Positions 8,457 through 18,574 of a stretch of DNA of 64,000 bases are shown one piece after another (within the stretch, counting starts at the first letter, position 1; every line of letters begins with the position of its first letter). A program made the translations under genes and the position numbers. The notes beneath the pieces are model-generated. The model worked only from the letters and a program-made list of their open reading frames with translations, was not told where the DNA came from and did no database searches. Source of the stretch: Geothrix rubra. GTDB taxonomy: Bacteria > Acidobacteriota > Holophagae > Holophagales > Holophagaceae. Location of the stretch: assembly GCF_030268065.1 (NCBI RefSeq), contig NZ_BSDD01000001.1, positions 744,001-808,000 on the forward strand, read 5' to 3'.

Positions 8457-9788
8457 TTACAGGGCGGGTCCTTCGACGATGAGGCGACCCTCCGTGAAGG
8501 CCTCCAGGGCCCAGCGCGGGCCCTCGAAGCCGTTGCCGCTGGCGGCCACGCCGCCGAAGGGCGCCGCGTCCAGGCGGAAGGTGGGCGGCAGGTTCAGCAG
8601 CACCCCACCGGCGCGGAGCCGCTGCTCCGCAAGACGAAGGTTCCCGAGGTCCCGGCTGTAGGCACTGGCGCGGAGGCCGAAGCGCGTGGCGGCGGCCCGG
8701 TCCAGCCCCTCCCCGAAGGAATCCACCGGGGTGAGCACGCTGATGGGCGAGAAGGCCTCCTCGCACACGAACGGATCCTCCTCCGGCACGTCCGTGAGGA
8801 TGGCCGGCGGCAGCAGGGCCCCCTGGCGCCGCCCCCGCAGCAGCACCGTGGCCCCGGCGGCGACGGCGCGGTCCAGGCCCTCGTCCACCCGCACCGCAGT
8901 GGCCTCGTCGATGAGGGGGCCCACCACCGTGGCCGGATCCATGGGGTCGCCCACCGGCAGCGCCTTCACGGCGGCCACGAAGGCCGGCACGAAGGCCTCC
9001 CACAGGCCGCGGTGGATGTAGAACCGCTGGGCCTTGGAGCAGCTCTGGCCCGCGCCGGCCACGGCCGCGGGGGCCAGGGCCCGGGCCACTGTCCCGGCGT
9101 CGACGCCTTCGTCCACCACCACGGCCGCGTTGCCTCCCAGTTCCAGGAGGACCCGCTTGCCCGCCAGCAGCCGTTCGAGATGGTGGCCCACCCGCTCCGA
9201 ACCCGTGAAGCTCACGGCGGCGATGCGGGGATCCTGGGCAAGGAGCTGGGCCTCGGCCGGATCCGCGGGCGCCAGCTGGAGCAGGCGGAGCGGGGCCTGC
9301 TCCTGGATCCTCGCCGCCTCGAAGCTCTCCCAGAGCAGCCGGGAGGTGCGGGGTGCCTGGGGGCAGGGCTTCCAGAGGACGCTGCAGCCGGCGCCCAGGG
9401 CCGGCCCCAGCTTGTGCAGCGCGAGATTCACCGGGAAGTTGAAGGGGGTGATCGCCAGGACGGGGCCCAGCGGGAATCGGCGGAGCACCGCGCGGCAACC
9501 CTCGGCGCCCGCCATGAGGTCGTAGGGCACCGCCTCCTCGCCGAAGGCACCCAGGGCCTCCACGGTCACCAGGAGGGTGCTCTCGCCCCGGGCGATCTCC
9601 CCCTTGGCCAGCGTGATGGGCTTCCCCGTCTCTTCGGTGAGGAGGCGGGCCAGGTCCTCCTTCACCAGGCCGACCTGCTCGAGCCAGGCCTGGAGCAGCC
9701 GGCGCCGCGCCAGCCGGGAAGCCCCCTTCCAGGCCAGGAAGGCCTTCAGGGCCTCTTCCACCATCCCATCCAGCGCCTTGGAAGCCAT
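8457..9788 (-). CDS. NAD(P)-dependent aldehyde dehydrogenase family protein
   Basis: 443-residue ALDH. The catalytic pair is visible: LLELGGNAA (general-base glutamate) and GAGQSCSKAQRF (nucleophilic cysteine). Cofactor and substrate motifs include ITPFNFPVNLALHKLGPAL, AVSFTGSERVG and the late CEEAFSPISVL. It resembles the succinate-semialdehyde/glyceraldehyde-3-phosphate-type ALDH group, but substrate cannot be read from sequence alone. At 443 residues it is about 30 shorter than usual, mostly at the N-terminus. It is co-directional with the small gene and pta downstream, which could suggest a role in feeding or draining acyl or acetate pools. Confidence 0.87.
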   Translation of the reverse strand: MASKALDGMVEEALKAFLAWKGASRLARRRLLQAWLEQVGLVKEDLARLLTEETGKPITLAKGEIARGESTLLVTVEALGAFGEEAVPYDLMAGAEGCRAVLRRFPLGPVLAITPFNFPVNLALHKLGPALGAGCSVLWKPCPQAPRTSRLLWESFEAARIQEQAPLRLLQLAPADPAEAQLLAQDPRIAAVSFTGSERVGHHLERLLAGKRVLLELGGNAAVVVDEGVDAGTVARALAPAAVAGAGQSCSKAQRFYIHRGLWEAFVPAFVAAVKALPVGDPMDPATVVGPLIDEATAVRVDEGLDRAVAAGATVLLRGRRQGALLPPAILTDVPEEDPFVCEEAFSPISVLTPVDSFGEGLDRAAATRFGLRASAYSRDLGNLRLAEQRLRAGGVLLNLPPTFRLDAAPFGGVAASGNGFEGPRWALEAFTEGRLIVEGPAL

Positions 9789-9819
9789 GCCGCCATCCCC
9801 TAAGACAACATCCAGATCA

Positions 9820-10179
9820 TTAAAGCAGGGGCTGCACCGCCGCCAGCAGATCCTGCTCGCTGAGGGGCTTGTGCAGGACGCGGTTGACCTCCTGCTTCTG
9901 CAGCGCCTCCAGCACCGCCGGATCCCGCAGGGCCGTGACGACGATGATCGGGAGGTCCGGCCTGGCCCGGCGGGCCAGCCGGGCCAGGGTCAGCCCGTTG
10001 CAGCCCGGCATCTGGTAGTCGGTGATGAGGAGGTCCGGGGCGTCCGCAGCCAGCCGGCCGGCCACCTCCGTGGCGCTCACCTCGGCCCACTCGGTCACCT
10101 CATGTCCGCCGCCCTCCAGGAACTGGCGCAGGATGTGGCGCATCAGCTTGCTGTCGTCCACCACCAGGACTCGGGCCAT
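9820..10179 (-). CDS. Single-domain response regulator (CheY-like)
   Basis: 119-residue receiver domain with no output domain. Acidic residues D8/D9 (VLVVDDSK), phospho-acceptor D54 (LLITDYQMPG), the switch threonine in VVTAL and the lysine in HKPLSEQD are all present. The start MARVLVVDD at 10179 follows an AAGGAG ribosome site. It lies 76 bases downstream of the giant hybrid kinase in the same direction, so it is a plausible phosphotransfer target of that kinase, or it may act in chemotaxis. No regulated gene can be inferred. Confidence 0.88.
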   Translation of the reverse strand: MARVLVVDDSKLMRHILRQFLEGGGHEVTEWAEVSATEVAGRLAADAPDLLITDYQMPGCNGLTLARLARRARPDLPIIVVTALRDPAVLEALQKQEVNRVLHKPLSEQDLLAAVQPLL

Positions 10180-10255
10180 GGGCCACTCCTTCAGGTCAGT
10201 TCCCGCTTGAGGATGCCATGCAACCCCTGGCAGCTCCGATCCTTCCCCTGGGCGC

Positions 10256-13200
10256 TCACCGTCCGGCCCCATCCTGGGTCCGCAGGCGAAGTTCCTTCAG
10301 CTTGTTGCCGAGCTCCTTCATGCTGAAGGGCTTCTGGATGCTGGACACGTTCGGGCGGCCCGCGAGGAGCGGGGCGATGTCCTCATCGGTGTACCCGGTG
10401 GCCATGAGCACGGGCAATCCCTCCCGGAGGGACAGGATGCGCGGCAGGGCCTCGGCCCCGTTCATCCCGGGCATGTTCATGTCCAGGATCACCAGATCCA
10501 CAGCCTGGCCGGCGTCGAGGAGGTCGATCGCCGGCTGCCCGCCCGTGGCCGTCACCACGGAATGCCCGAGGATCTCGAGCACCGAGGCCACGGACTCACG
10601 GATGAGCTCGTCATCGTCAACCAGCAGGACCCTGAGACCGACCGGGTCCGCAGGCGCGGACGGCGGGGCCGATTCCGTGCTGGCCTCGGGCGGCTCCACC
10701 CGGGAGGCGGGGAACCGGAGGATGGCCTCGGTTCCCTTCCCAGGCTCGCTGTGCAGCTCGAAACGACCGTCGTGGGCCTTGATGGTCCCGTAGACCATGG
10801 GCAACCCCAGTCCAGTGCCCTTGCCCTGGGGTTTCGTGGTGAAGAAGGGTTCCATGGCCCGTTCGAGCACCTCCAGCGTCATCCCCTGCCCCGTGTCCGA
10901 CACCCGGACGACGAGCCCGCCGTCCGGCCCGGGCTCGGTCTGGATGCGGAGGATCCCGCTTCCGGGCATGGCGTCGAGGGCGTTCACGCACAGGTTCATG
11001 AGGGCATGGCTGAGGGCCCCCGCGTCGCCACGGAGGCGCCCCAGGGGTTCCCGGAGCTCCATCTCCAGCCGGATCCGCTTCAGGGTCGTGTAGCTCAGGA
11101 GCTGGGCCATCTCCTTCACGAGGGCATTGAGGTCGATGCAGGCCTCCTCCTGGAGGTCCTTGCGGGCGAAATAGAGAAGGCTCTTCACCACGCCTCGGCC
11201 TCGCAGGCAGGCGGTCTGGATGGTCTCCAGGGAGCGGAAGGCCGGGCTCTGGGGATCGGCCTTCTCCCGCAGGGTGGAGGCCAGGCTCAGGATGGCCCCA
11301 AGCACGTTGTTCATGTCGTGGGCCACCCCCCCGGCCAGGCTGCCCAGGCTCTCCAGCTTCTGGGACTGGTGCAGCTGGGCTTCCAGGATCCGGCGTTCCG
11401 CCTCGGCCTGTTTCTGGACGGTGATGTCCTCCTTGAGGGCCACGTAGTGGGTCACGGTCCCGGCCGGATCCTTCACCGGGGCGATGGTGGCCCGCTCGTG
11501 GAAGGGCTCGCCATTCTTCCTGCGGTTCTCGAACTCCCCCACCCACACCTCGCCCCGGCCCAGGATCTCCCACATCTGCCGGTGGACCTCGGGCGGGGTG
11601 GCGGGCGACTTCAGGATCCGGGGATTCTGCCCGAGCGCCTCCTCGAGGCTGTACCCCGTCACCTGGGAGAACCGGGGGTTCACGTACTCGATGGTCCCAC
11701 CTGGGTCAGTGATGACGACACACAGCGGGCTCTGCTCCACGGCCACGGAGACCTTGCGGAGGGTGCTCTCGGCCTGGATGCGCCGGCCCTCTCCAGCCAG
11801 GTGATCCAGGGCGAAGGAGACATCCCCCGCGGCCTCCTCCAGCAGGGCCACCTCATGGTCACCGAAGAAATCGCGCTCGGCCGCATAGACCATCAGGGCC
11901 CCGCAGACCTGCCCCTCCAGCCGGATGGGGAAGGCGGCGGAGGCGGCGAAGCCCGCCCGCCTCGCGCCCTCATGCCAGGGCTCGGCCTGGCTGGTGGCGA
12001 GGAAGTCGTTCACCACGCACGGCCGCGCCTCCCGGATGGCGATGCCCGTGGGCCCCCGGCCCATGAGCGAGTCGTCGCTGCGCACCCTGAGGCCATCCAG
12101 GTAGCCCAGCGCGTCCCCGTATCTGGCGGCCACCCGGACCTCGTGGGTGACGGGGTCGTTCCAGCCGATCCAGGCCATGCTGAACCTGCCGAACTCGACC
12201 ATCACCTCGCAGATCTTGGCCAACAGGGTTTCCCGGTCGGGCGACCAGACAATGGCCTGGTTCACCTGGCTCAGGGCCGCGTACATCCGGGTCAGCCGTT
12301 CCAGCTGGCGGGCCTGGGCGCGAAGTTCCGTGATGTCCCGGGTGATGGAGAGCACACAGGGTTCTCCATCGATCTCGATGACACTGGCGGACATCAGCCC
12401 CGTGAGCACCGTCCCGTCCTTCCGCCGGAAGGAGGCCTCCAGGCCCTCCACCCGACCCTCGCGCCGCAGGCCCGCCTGCAGGCGGTCCCGGTCCTCTGCC
12501 CGCACCCACAGCCCCAGGTCGCCCGGGAGGGAGGAGCGCCCGAGGACGTCCGATTCGGAATAGCCCGTGATCCGCGTGAACCCCTCGTTCACGGCGACAT
12601 AGACCCCATCGGACAGGCGATTGAGGTTCACGCTGTCAGGACTGGCGTGGAAGGTCCTGGAGAACTTCTCCTCGGAGACCCGCAGAGACTCCTCCGCCCG
12701 CTTCCGGTCCGTGATGTCCTGGATGACGCCCGTGAGCGCCAGAGGCCGGCCCTGCCCGTCCCACTGGATCTCGCCGCTCCCATGAAGCCAGCGATGGACC
12801 CCGTCGGCGACCCGGATGATGGGATAGTCCAGGTCGAACCGATCCCCGCGCGCGATGATGCCGGCGACGTAGGCCCCCATCTGCTGGCGGAAGGCGGGGT
12901 CGATGAGGTTGGTCCAGCCTTCCAGGTTGCGGGGATACGTCTCGTCGATGCCGAAGATCCGATCCAGGTAGGGGCTGCTCTTCCACCCGTCCCCCTGGAT
13001 GTTCCAGGCATAGGTCCCGATGCCCCCCGCCTCCTGGGCAGCCTTCAGGAACCGCTCGCTCTCCTGCAGCGCGGCCTCCGCCCGCCGCCGCTGGTCCTCC
13101 CCGGCCAGGTGGTCCAGGGCGAAGGAGATGTCCATGGCGGCCTCCTCGAGGAGTGCCGCTTCATGGGTACCGAAGAAGTCCTGCTCAGAGGCGTAGACCG

Positions 13201-15664
13201 CCAGGGCGCCCCGGACCTCGCCCGCCTGGCGGATGGGGAAGGCGGCGATGGCGGCGAACCCCGAGGCCGCAAGTTCCTCACGCCAGGGGGTGGATTCCGG
13301 CCCGTCCAGGAAATCATTGATCACGCAGGGGCACGCCTCGCGGATGGCCGTGCCCACGGCGCCGTGGCCCTCGGCCGAATTGTCGCTGCGCACCAGGATG
13401 CGATCCAGCATGCCCTGCGTGTCACCATGGCGCGCAGCCACACCCACAAGATGGGTGGCGGGATCGTCCCAGCCGATCCAGGCCATGGAGAACTTCCCGA
13501 ACACCACCATCACTTCGCAGATCTTGTCGAGCAGGGCTTGGCGATCCGGCGACCAGACGATGGCCTGGTTCACCTGACTGAGGGCGGCATAGAGCCGGGT
13601 CATGCGCTGCAATTCCAGCTGCTGACTCCGGCGTTCGGTGATGTCACGGATGAAGCTGAGGATGGCCGCCTTGCCACCGACCTGGACCTTCCGGGTGCTC
13701 ACCTCCACCGGGAAGGTGGCGCCATCGGCCCGCAGGTGCTCGGTCTCGAAGCGAAGGGACGCGCCAGTCATGACCTGGCCGTACGCTTCAGCGATATCCT
13801 TCCGCGTCTCCGGGGCCCGGAGGTCCCATACGGTCATCGCCCGTAGTGCCTCATGGGAATAGCCATACTGGGCCACGGCCTGGGCGTTGGCCTCCAGGAT
13901 CCGTCCCTCCAGGTCGAGCACCAGGATGCTGTCGCTGGCCTGATCCATCAGGTGGGCATAGCGATCGGAAAGGATCCGCTTCTCGCGCTCGAGGCCGAGA
14001 CGGGCCTGGATCTCGCCGGCATCAAGGTGGCGCACGACCAGCCCCGCGAGGAGGGCCGCAAAGACCAGCAGGCCCAGGAGGACGCCCTCCACGGCCCACA
14101 TCCTGTGACGGGCCGGCCCGTAGACCTCCGCCTCGTCCACCTTGGCGACCAGGAACCACGGGGTCCCCTCCACCCGGCGGAGGGCCGCCAGCACCGGCAT
14201 CCCGCGGTAGTCCCGACCCTCGAATGGCCCCTCCTTCCCCTCCACGGCCAGGGCCGCAGGCAGGTCCGGATGCGCATCCAGGGCCGCCTTCAGTTCCAGT
14301 GCCGGGTGGTTCTGGTGTCGCAGATCATTCAGGAAGACGACCCCGTCCCCTTCCCGCCTCACCAGGAGCGTTTCGGCGCTGGGACTCGGACCCGGCCAGG
14401 CCTGAATCATGGGAAACAGGAAGCGACTCGGGTCCACCATGAGCAGCAACAGACCTTCGGCCGTTCCGCCTTCCGTGGACCGGGGTCCGACCGGCACCCA
14501 GAGGCTCATGTGGATGGGCGAGCCCTCGGGATCGCGGTGCAGGTCCTGGACCAGCACGTCTCGAGCCTGGAGGGCCTCCTGGATCCGGGCCGCGTCGAAG
14601 CGGCCCGGGCGGAGGTCCACCCGGGACCCGACCGGTGGATCCGGTGGTACGGCCAGACGGGTGCGCCCCTGGGCGTCGAACAGGACGATCCGCTGGTAGC
14701 TCCTGCTCCGCAGATTCTCCATCCAGCCCCGGATCTCGGACTCCGGCGGGGCCTGGGGTCCGCCGGCGAGGAACTTCCCCACCTGTGCCTGGATCAATCC
14801 GCTGTGGAGGATCTGCGCCCCGTCCGCGCGCCGCTCCTGGTACCAGTCCTCGATCTGCCGGGTCTTCAGATCCGCGATGGCGGCCAGTTCCCGCTGGGCT
14901 CCATCCTGCGCCGAACGGATCTGGCCCCGGAGGTAGAGGGAACCGGCCCCAAGGATCCCGATGCCCACCAGCAGGAAGAGCCCCAGAGGGCCGTGGGCGA
15001 ACCAGCGGGCCTCGACTCGCTCGTCCTCCGGGTGGGTCATCCGGAACAGGGCGAGGGGCCAGGTATCCGCGCCGGCCGTCAGGAGGAGGCCCAGCCCGAG
15101 CAGCAGCGAGCCCAGGCCTGCAGGCAGGGACAACGGCATCCGCTGGACCCCGTACAGGAGCGGCATGCCGCTCCAGAAACCCAGAAGGCCGAGAAGGCCC
15201 GCGCCCAGGGGTGCGAGCGCCAGCAGGGCCGAGGCCTGCCGGACTTCCCAGGGGGGTGAGGCCCCGTACCATCGGAACAATAAGGACAGGGCGGCCCCCA
15301 GGAGGGCCACCGCCGCAGGGACCGAGACCACCTCCGCCAGCCTCCCCAGGACGGAACCGGCACCCGCAGGTCCCGGCGACCCCGCGAGGGCCACCAGCGT
15401 GGCCAGGGCCACCAGGGAGGCGAGCCCCCCCAGGAATGCCGCAGCCCACCGGAGGGGGGGCCGTCCATGGCTGGACAGGGCTGTCAGGATTGCGGCACTG
15501 AGCAGGAGGATGAGGGCCGCCGAGGGGAGTGAGACCGGCGCCCCTCCCAGGAACGACCGCCCCCCCCGCATCACCGCCGTTAGGGCCATCACCCCCGCCG
15601 CCGCGGTCAGCACAAGGGCCGTGCGCCGCATCGGGATCTGCGGTAGGGCCGAGCCAGGGGGCAT
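10256..15664 (-). CDS. Hybrid sensor histidine kinase with four PAS, two GAF and one receiver domain
   Basis: 1802-residue membrane kinase. Residues about 12-235 are rich in hydrophobic helices. A probable extracytoplasmic sensing domain (about 240-520) ends in a helix at about 525-545. Then come PAS1 (560-685), GAF1 (687-855), PAS2 (868-990), PAS3 (995-1116), GAF2 (1120-1291) and PAS4 (1300-1418). HisKA has phospho-acceptor H1449 in [13 protein letters not shown]; the HATPase domain (about 1541-1648) has [13 protein letters not shown]-terminal receiver (1675-1795) has D1728. GAF1 and GAF2 are close copies: both contain [17 protein letters not shown] and FSMAWIGW. The ATG at 15664 has a GGAG ribosome site; an ATG at 15631 is an alternative. 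The ligand is unknown. Confidence 0.88.
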   Translation of the reverse strand: MPPGSALPQIPMRRTALVLTAAAGVMALTAVMRGGRSFLGGAPVSLPSAALILLLSAAILTALSSHGRPPLRWAAAFLGGLASLVALATLVALAGSPGPAGAGSVLGRLAEVVSVPAAVALLGAALSLLFRWYGASPPWEVRQASALLALAPLGAGLLGLLGFWSGMPLLYGVQRMPLSLPAGLGSLLLGLGLLLTAGADTWPLALFRMTHPEDERVEARWFAHGPLGLFLLVGIGILGAGSLYLRGQIRSAQDGAQRELAAIADLKTRQIEDWYQERRADGAQILHSGLIQAQVGKFLAGGPQAPPESEIRGWMENLRSRSYQRIVLFDAQGRTRLAVPPDPPVGSRVDLRPGRFDAARIQEALQARDVLVQDLHRDPEGSPIHMSLWVPVGPRSTEGGTAEGLLLLMVDPSRFLFPMIQAWPGPSPSAETLLVRREGDGVVFLNDLRHQNHPALELKAALDAHPDLPAALAVEGKEGPFEGRDYRGMPVLAALRRVEGTPWFLVAKVDEAEVYGPARHRMWAVEGVLLGLLVFAALLAGLVVRHLDAGEIQARLGLEREKRILSDRYAHLMDQASDSILVLDLEGRILEANAQAVAQYGYSHEALRAMTVWDLRAPETRKDIAEAYGQVMTGASLRFETEHLRADGATFPVEVSTRKVQVGGKAAILSFIRDITERRSQQLELQRMTRLYAALSQVNQAIVWSPDRQALLDKICEVMVVFGKFSMAWIGWDDPATHLVGVAARHGDTQGMLDRILVRSDNSAEGHGAVGTAIREACPCVINDFLDGPESTPWREELAASGFAAIAAFPIRQAGEVRGALAVYASEQDFFGTHEAALLEEAAMDISFALDHLAGEDQRRRAEAALQESERFLKAAQEAGGIGTYAWNIQGDGWKSSPYLDRIFGIDETYPRNLEGWTNLIDPAFRQQMGAYVAGIIARGDRFDLDYPIIRVADGVHRWLHGSGEIQWDGQGRPLALTGVIQDITDRKRAEESLRVSEEKFSRTFHASPDSVNLNRLSDGVYVAVNEGFTRITGYSESDVLGRSSLPGDLGLWVRAEDRDRLQAGLRREGRVEGLEASFRRKDGTVLTGLMSASVIEIDGEPCVLSITRDITELRAQARQLERLTRMYAALSQVNQAIVWSPDRETLLAKICEVMVEFGRFSMAWIGWNDPVTHEVRVAARYGDALGYLDGLRVRSDDSLMGRGPTGIAIREARPCVVNDFLATSQAEPWHEGARRAGFAASAAFPIRLEGQVCGALMVYAAERDFFGDHEVALLEEAAGDVSFALDHLAGEGRRIQAESTLRKVSVAVEQSPLCVVITDPGGTIEYVNPRFSQVTGYSLEEALGQNPRILKSPATPPEVHRQMWEILGRGEVWVGEFENRRKNGEPFHERATIAPVKDPAGTVTHYVALKEDITVQKQAEAERRILEAQLHQSQKLESLGSLAGGVAHDMNNVLGAILSLASTLREKADPQSPAFRSLETIQTACLRGRGVVKSLLYFARKDLQEEACIDLNALVKEMAQLLSYTTLKRIRLEMELREPLGRLRGDAGALSHALMNLCVNALDAMPGSGILRIQTEPGPDGGLVVRVSDTGQGMTLEVLERAMEPFFTTKPQGKGTGLGLPMVYGTIKAHDGRFELHSEPGKGTEAILRFPASRVEPPEASTESAPPSAPADPVGLRVLLVDDDELIRESVASVLEILGHSVVTATGGQPAIDLLDAGQAVDLVILDMNMPGMNGAEALPRILSLREGLPVLMATGYTDEDIAPLLAGRPNVSSIQKPFSMKELGNKLKELRLRTQDGAGR

Positions 15665-15721
15665 CCGGATCTCCAGGGGACGGACAGGGGACCACCCCGG
15701 GGGGTGAACGGGTCCTGCCTG

Positions 15722-15740
15722 AGGGTAGATTCGTTACCCT
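15722..15740. promoter_or_regulatory. AGGGTA-N7-TACCCT inverted repeat, possible divergent -10 elements or operator
   Basis: A perfect 6-bp inverted repeat with a 7-base spacer. Each arm read outward gives TACCCT, a hexamer of the TANNNT (-10) type. One arm faces the kinase and the other faces the chemotaxis operon. No convincing -35 hexamer is present on either side. It may be a symmetric promoter core or a regulator site; the sequence alone does not decide. Confidence 0.4.
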
Positions 15741-15865
15741 ACCCTCGCATCATGAATTTCGGACATGACGTCGACCATGGCGTAATTGCCTTTCATGACA
15801 ATCGCTTAATGCCTATGACGAAGATCACATGGGGATCATCAATCATTCAGAATGCCGGAGCGACT

Positions 15866-15893
15866 CCCGATGGGTTTCCGTCACCCCATCGGG
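15866..15893 (+). promoter_or_regulatory. Leader hairpin upstream of the chemotaxis operon
   Basis: CCCGATGGG (15866-15874) and CCCATCGGG (15885-15893) form a perfect 9-bp stem with a 10-base loop. It lies about 87 bases before the receptor start codon. No T-run follows, so it is not a classical terminator. In RNA it would be a stable leader stem; in DNA it could be an operator for a dimeric regulator. Confidence 0.45.
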
Positions 15894-15979
15894 GAGGGAC
15901 CGCCTTTATCCCAGCCCACACGGCGCCATCGCGCCCGAATCCATCATGCCGCCGCCCCACTGCCCCACTGGAGGATGCC

Positions 15980-17713
15980 ATGCTCACGAACCTCAAGATC
16001 GGAACCCGGCTCGCCCTGGGCTTCGGGATCATCCTGGCCCTGCTGCTCGCTGTCGCCGGGATCGGCCTGAGCCGGATGGGGGCCATCGAGACCAACACCG
16101 AGCGGATCGTCACCCACTACAACACCCAGGCCACGCTGGCCCGGGACATGTCTGACCAGGTCCAGACAGTCTCGCGGATGCTCCGGACGATCCTCCTCCT
16201 GGAGAACCAGGCAGAGAAGCGCTCCAATGCCGAAGGGATCACCAAGGCGCGCGAGGCCTACGACGAGGCGTCCAAGAAGCTGGAGGCCACCCTCGCCTCC
16301 CAGGATTCGAGGGCCCTCTACGCCGAGATCGAGGCCAACAGACAGAAGGCCCGCGGCGTGAACAACCAGGTGATCGAGCTGGCCCTGGCGGGCAAGAACC
16401 AGGAGGCCGTGAAGCTGATGATGGGCGAGGCCCGGGGCGCCGTGCAGGCCTGGCAGGGCGACCTTGCCAAGGCGGTGAAGTATTTCAACCAGCGCACGGC
16501 GGAGAAGTACGCCGAGGCCCAGGCAGCCTACCATTCCGCCGTGATGCTCATGGTCACGGGAACCGTCCTGGCCCTGATCCTGGGCGCCTTGATGGCCGTC
16601 CTCACCACCCGGAGCATCACCCATCCCCTGGCCGCGGTGGGTGAGGTCATCCAGACCGTGGCCCAGGGGGACCTCACCCAGCGGGTGGAGATCCACTCCA
16701 AGGACGAGCTGGGCGAGCTGGGCCGCATCCTCAACGAGACCAACGAGGGGCTGCGGGAGATGGTGCTCCAGATCCAGGAAAGCGCCCAGGCGATCTCCAC
16801 GGCTTCCGGCGAGATCTCGACCGGCAACCAGGACCTGAGCCGGCGCACGGAGGAGCAGGCCGCCAGCCTGGAGGAGACGGCCAGCAGCATGGAGCAGATC
16901 ACCTCCAACGTGAACCAGACCGCCGACAATGCGCGGTCGGCCAACCAGGAGGCCGGCAAGGCCCGCAAGGTGGCCCAGGAGGGCGGCGAGGCGGTCACCC
17001 AGGTCATCTCCGCCATGGAGGCCATCAACCAGTCCTCGGCGAAGATCAACGAGATCATCGGCGTGGTGGACGAGATCGCCTTCCAGACCAACCTGCTTGC
17101 CCTGAACGCCGCGGTGGAGGCTGCCCGGGCGGGCGAGCAGGGGCGGGGCTTCGCCGTGGTGGCCGCCGAGGTGCGCAACCTGGCCAAGCGCAGCGCCGAC
17201 GCCGCCAAGGAGATCAAGATCCTCATCCGCGAGAGCGTGGGCAAGTCCCAGGACGGCACCAGGGTCGCCGCCCACGCCGGCGAGACCATCCAGGAGGTGG
17301 TATCCAACGTGCAGCGGGTGACCAGCCTGGTGGGCGAGATCGCCGGAGCCACCCAGGAGCAGAGCACCGGTCTGAACGAGATCAACAAGGCCGTGGTCCA
17401 GATGGACGAGGTCACCCAGCAGAACGCCGCCCTGGTCGAGGAGGCGGCCGCCGCCGCCGAGTCCCTGGATGCGCAGGCCCACGCCCTGACGGAGATCGTG
17501 GCCCGCTTCAAGACCGGGGTGGAAGTCCGCCGCACCCAGTCGAGGGCGGCGCGACCCGCGCCCCAGAGCACGGTCCATGCTTCCCCCGCCCCGAGGAAGG
17601 CCGCCCACGCCCCGGCCCTGAAGCGCCCCGCCACCCGCCCTGAACTGGCCGCGGCCAAGCAGCCCGTCCCCACCCCGAAGGACGACGACGACGGCCAGTG
17701 GGAAGCCTTCTAG
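15980..17713 (+). CDS. Membrane methyl-accepting chemotaxis receptor with C-terminal QWEAF tether
   Basis: 577-residue receptor. It has an N-terminal helix ([18 protein letters not shown]), a four-helix-bundle-type periplasmic domain (about 30-185), a second membrane helix (about 188-210) and HAMP (210-262). A long coiled-coil signalling domain follows, whose hairpin tip is around residue 368 ([19 protein letters not shown]). The last five residues, QWEAF, fit the aromatic-x-x-aromatic pentapeptide that recruits CheR or CheB in other bacteria. A flexible A/P/K-rich linker precedes it, as in tethered receptors. The start at 15980 has a GGAGG ribosome site. It is the first gene of the chemotaxis operon, followed 40 bases later by cheW. 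The ligand is unknown. Confidence 0.93.
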   Translation: MLTNLKIGTRLALGFGIILALLLAVAGIGLSRMGAIETNTERIVTHYNTQATLARDMSDQVQTVSRMLRTILLLENQAEKRSNAEGITKAREAYDEASKKLEATLASQDSRALYAEIEANRQKARGVNNQVIELALAGKNQEAVKLMMGEARGAVQAWQGDLAKAVKYFNQRTAEKYAEAQAAYHSAVMLMVTGTVLALILGALMAVLTTRSITHPLAAVGEVIQTVAQGDLTQRVEIHSKDELGELGRILNETNEGLREMVLQIQESAQAISTASGEISTGNQDLSRRTEEQAASLEETASSMEQITSNVNQTADNARSANQEAGKARKVAQEGGEAVTQVISAMEAINQSSAKINEIIGVVDEIAFQTNLLALNAAVEAARAGEQGRGFAVVAAEVRNLAKRSADAAKEIKILIRESVGKSQDGTRVAAHAGETIQEVVSNVQRVTSLVGEIAGATQEQSTGLNEINKAVVQMDEVTQQNAALVEEAAAAAESLDAQAHALTEIVARFKTGVEVRRTQSRAARPAPQSTVHASPAPRKAAHAPALKRPATRPELAAAKQPVPTPKDDDDGQWEAF

Positions 17714-17753
17714 ATCCCACCCCGAGCCCCGACGATCCCAGGAGGAGGATGAG

Positions 17754-18269
17754 ATGGCCAGTCCCCAAGCCAGCACCCAGAGCATGCATCAGGTCCTCTG
17801 TTTCGCCCTCGCAGGCGAGGCCTACGGCATCCCCATCCTGAAGGTGCGGGAGATCCAGGCCGAGGCGGTCATCACCCGCATTCCCAAGGCTCCGCCCTAC
17901 ATGCCCGGGGTCATCAACCTCCGGGGGGCCATCGTGCCGATCCTGGAGCTGCGGCAGCGGTTCTCCCTGGGGTCCGCGCCCGAGGACACCCGGCCGGTCA
18001 TCGTCATCGTGGAAGTCCAGGGGCGGACCATCGGCATCCGCGTGGACGCCGTCTCCGACGTGCTCGATCTCGACCCGGCGGCCATCAAGCCGCCGCCGGA
18101 ACTGGGCGCCCAGACCCAGCTGGGCCGGGAGTTCATCGCCGGACTGGCTTCCCAGCCCGGCGCACCCGGAGCCGCGGACCAGGGGGACGGCGCCATGCTG
18201 ATCCTGCTGGATCTGGACCGGCTCCTGTCGGATGGGGAACTGCTCTCCCTCGACTCGGCCACGGCCTGA
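17754..18269 (+). CDS. cheW: Chemotaxis coupling protein CheW
   Basis: 171-residue CheW that links receptors to CheA. The SH3-like subdomains are evident from CFALAGEAYGIPILKVREI, YMPGVINLRGAIVPILELR and the GIRVDAVSDVLDL stretch. A strong GGAGGAGG ribosome site precedes ATG 17754. It sits second in the operon between the membrane receptor and a STAS protein. The C-terminal tail is slightly extended after the final LLDLDRLL segment. Confidence 0.95.
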   Translation: MASPQASTQSMHQVLCFALAGEAYGIPILKVREIQAEAVITRIPKAPPYMPGVINLRGAIVPILELRQRFSLGSAPEDTRPVIVIVEVQGRTIGIRVDAVSDVLDLDPAAIKPPPELGAQTQLGREFIAGLASQPGAPGAADQGDGAMLILLDLDRLLSDGELLSLDSATA

Positions 18270-18274
18270 CCGCC

Positions 18275-18574
18275 ATGGCCAGGAAAACCCACCCATCCCC
18301 GGGCACCTTCGCCCTGCAGGGCGACCTGGATGTGTTCAGCATCCAGGCCCAATGGGAGCGCCTCCAGGCCCGCGCCATCCCGCCCGGTGACCCCTTCGTC
18401 CTGGACCTCTCCGCGGTGGGCGATCTCGACCTGTCGGGCCTGCAGCTCCTGCTGGTCCTGGATCGCCACCTCGCCGCGCGCGGGATCCCCCTGACCGTGG
18501 CCGGGGCGAAACCCGAATGGCAGGATCGCTTCCGGCCCCTCGGCCTGGCCGGGATCCTGGGGGATCGCCCGTGA
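18275..18574 (+). CDS. STAS-domain protein within the chemotaxis operon
   Basis: 99-residue single STAS domain. The segment LDLSAVGDLDLSGLQLLLVL has the DLSG position where a serine is phosphorylated in anti-anti-sigma factors. It lies 5 bases after cheW and overlaps the next receptor gene by a GTGA, so it is translationally coupled to both. Single-STAS proteins are known in several non-enteric chemotaxis clusters, where their role is poorly understood. It may be a substrate for the SpoIIE/HATPase protein at the end of the operon, but that is inference. Confidence 0.82.
   Translation: MARKTHPSPGTFALQGDLDVFSIQAQWERLQARAIPPGDPFVLDLSAVGDLDLSGLQLLLVLDRHLAARGIPLTVAGAKPEWQDRFRPLGLAGILGDRP

Larger units (their letters stand above)
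15665..15979. other. 315-bp divergent intergenic region between the hybrid kinase and the chemotaxis operon
   Basis: This is the only long gene-free stretch in the window and must hold promoters for both directions. It contains two overlapping TACCCT hexamers (15735-15740 and 15740-15745), which recur elsewhere in the window just before start codons. It also contains the two inverted repeats listed separately. A plus-strand reading frame runs through it in frame with the receptor gene. Its translation looks non-coding, and a GGAGG ribosome site marks the real receptor start at 15980. No tRNA or small protein gene is apparent. Confidence 0.6.

Noticed and set aside
10562-13846. A 1094-codon plus-strand open frame opposite the hybrid kinase
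   Set aside because: The kinase frame has unbroken conserved domains; the antisense product has only biased composition.
15752-15979. In-frame N-terminal extension of the membrane receptor from ATG 15752, six bases after a TACCCT
   Set aside because: The extension has no receptor-like content, and a GGAGG ribosome site and the first membrane helix mark the start at 15980. The hexamer may still be a promoter.
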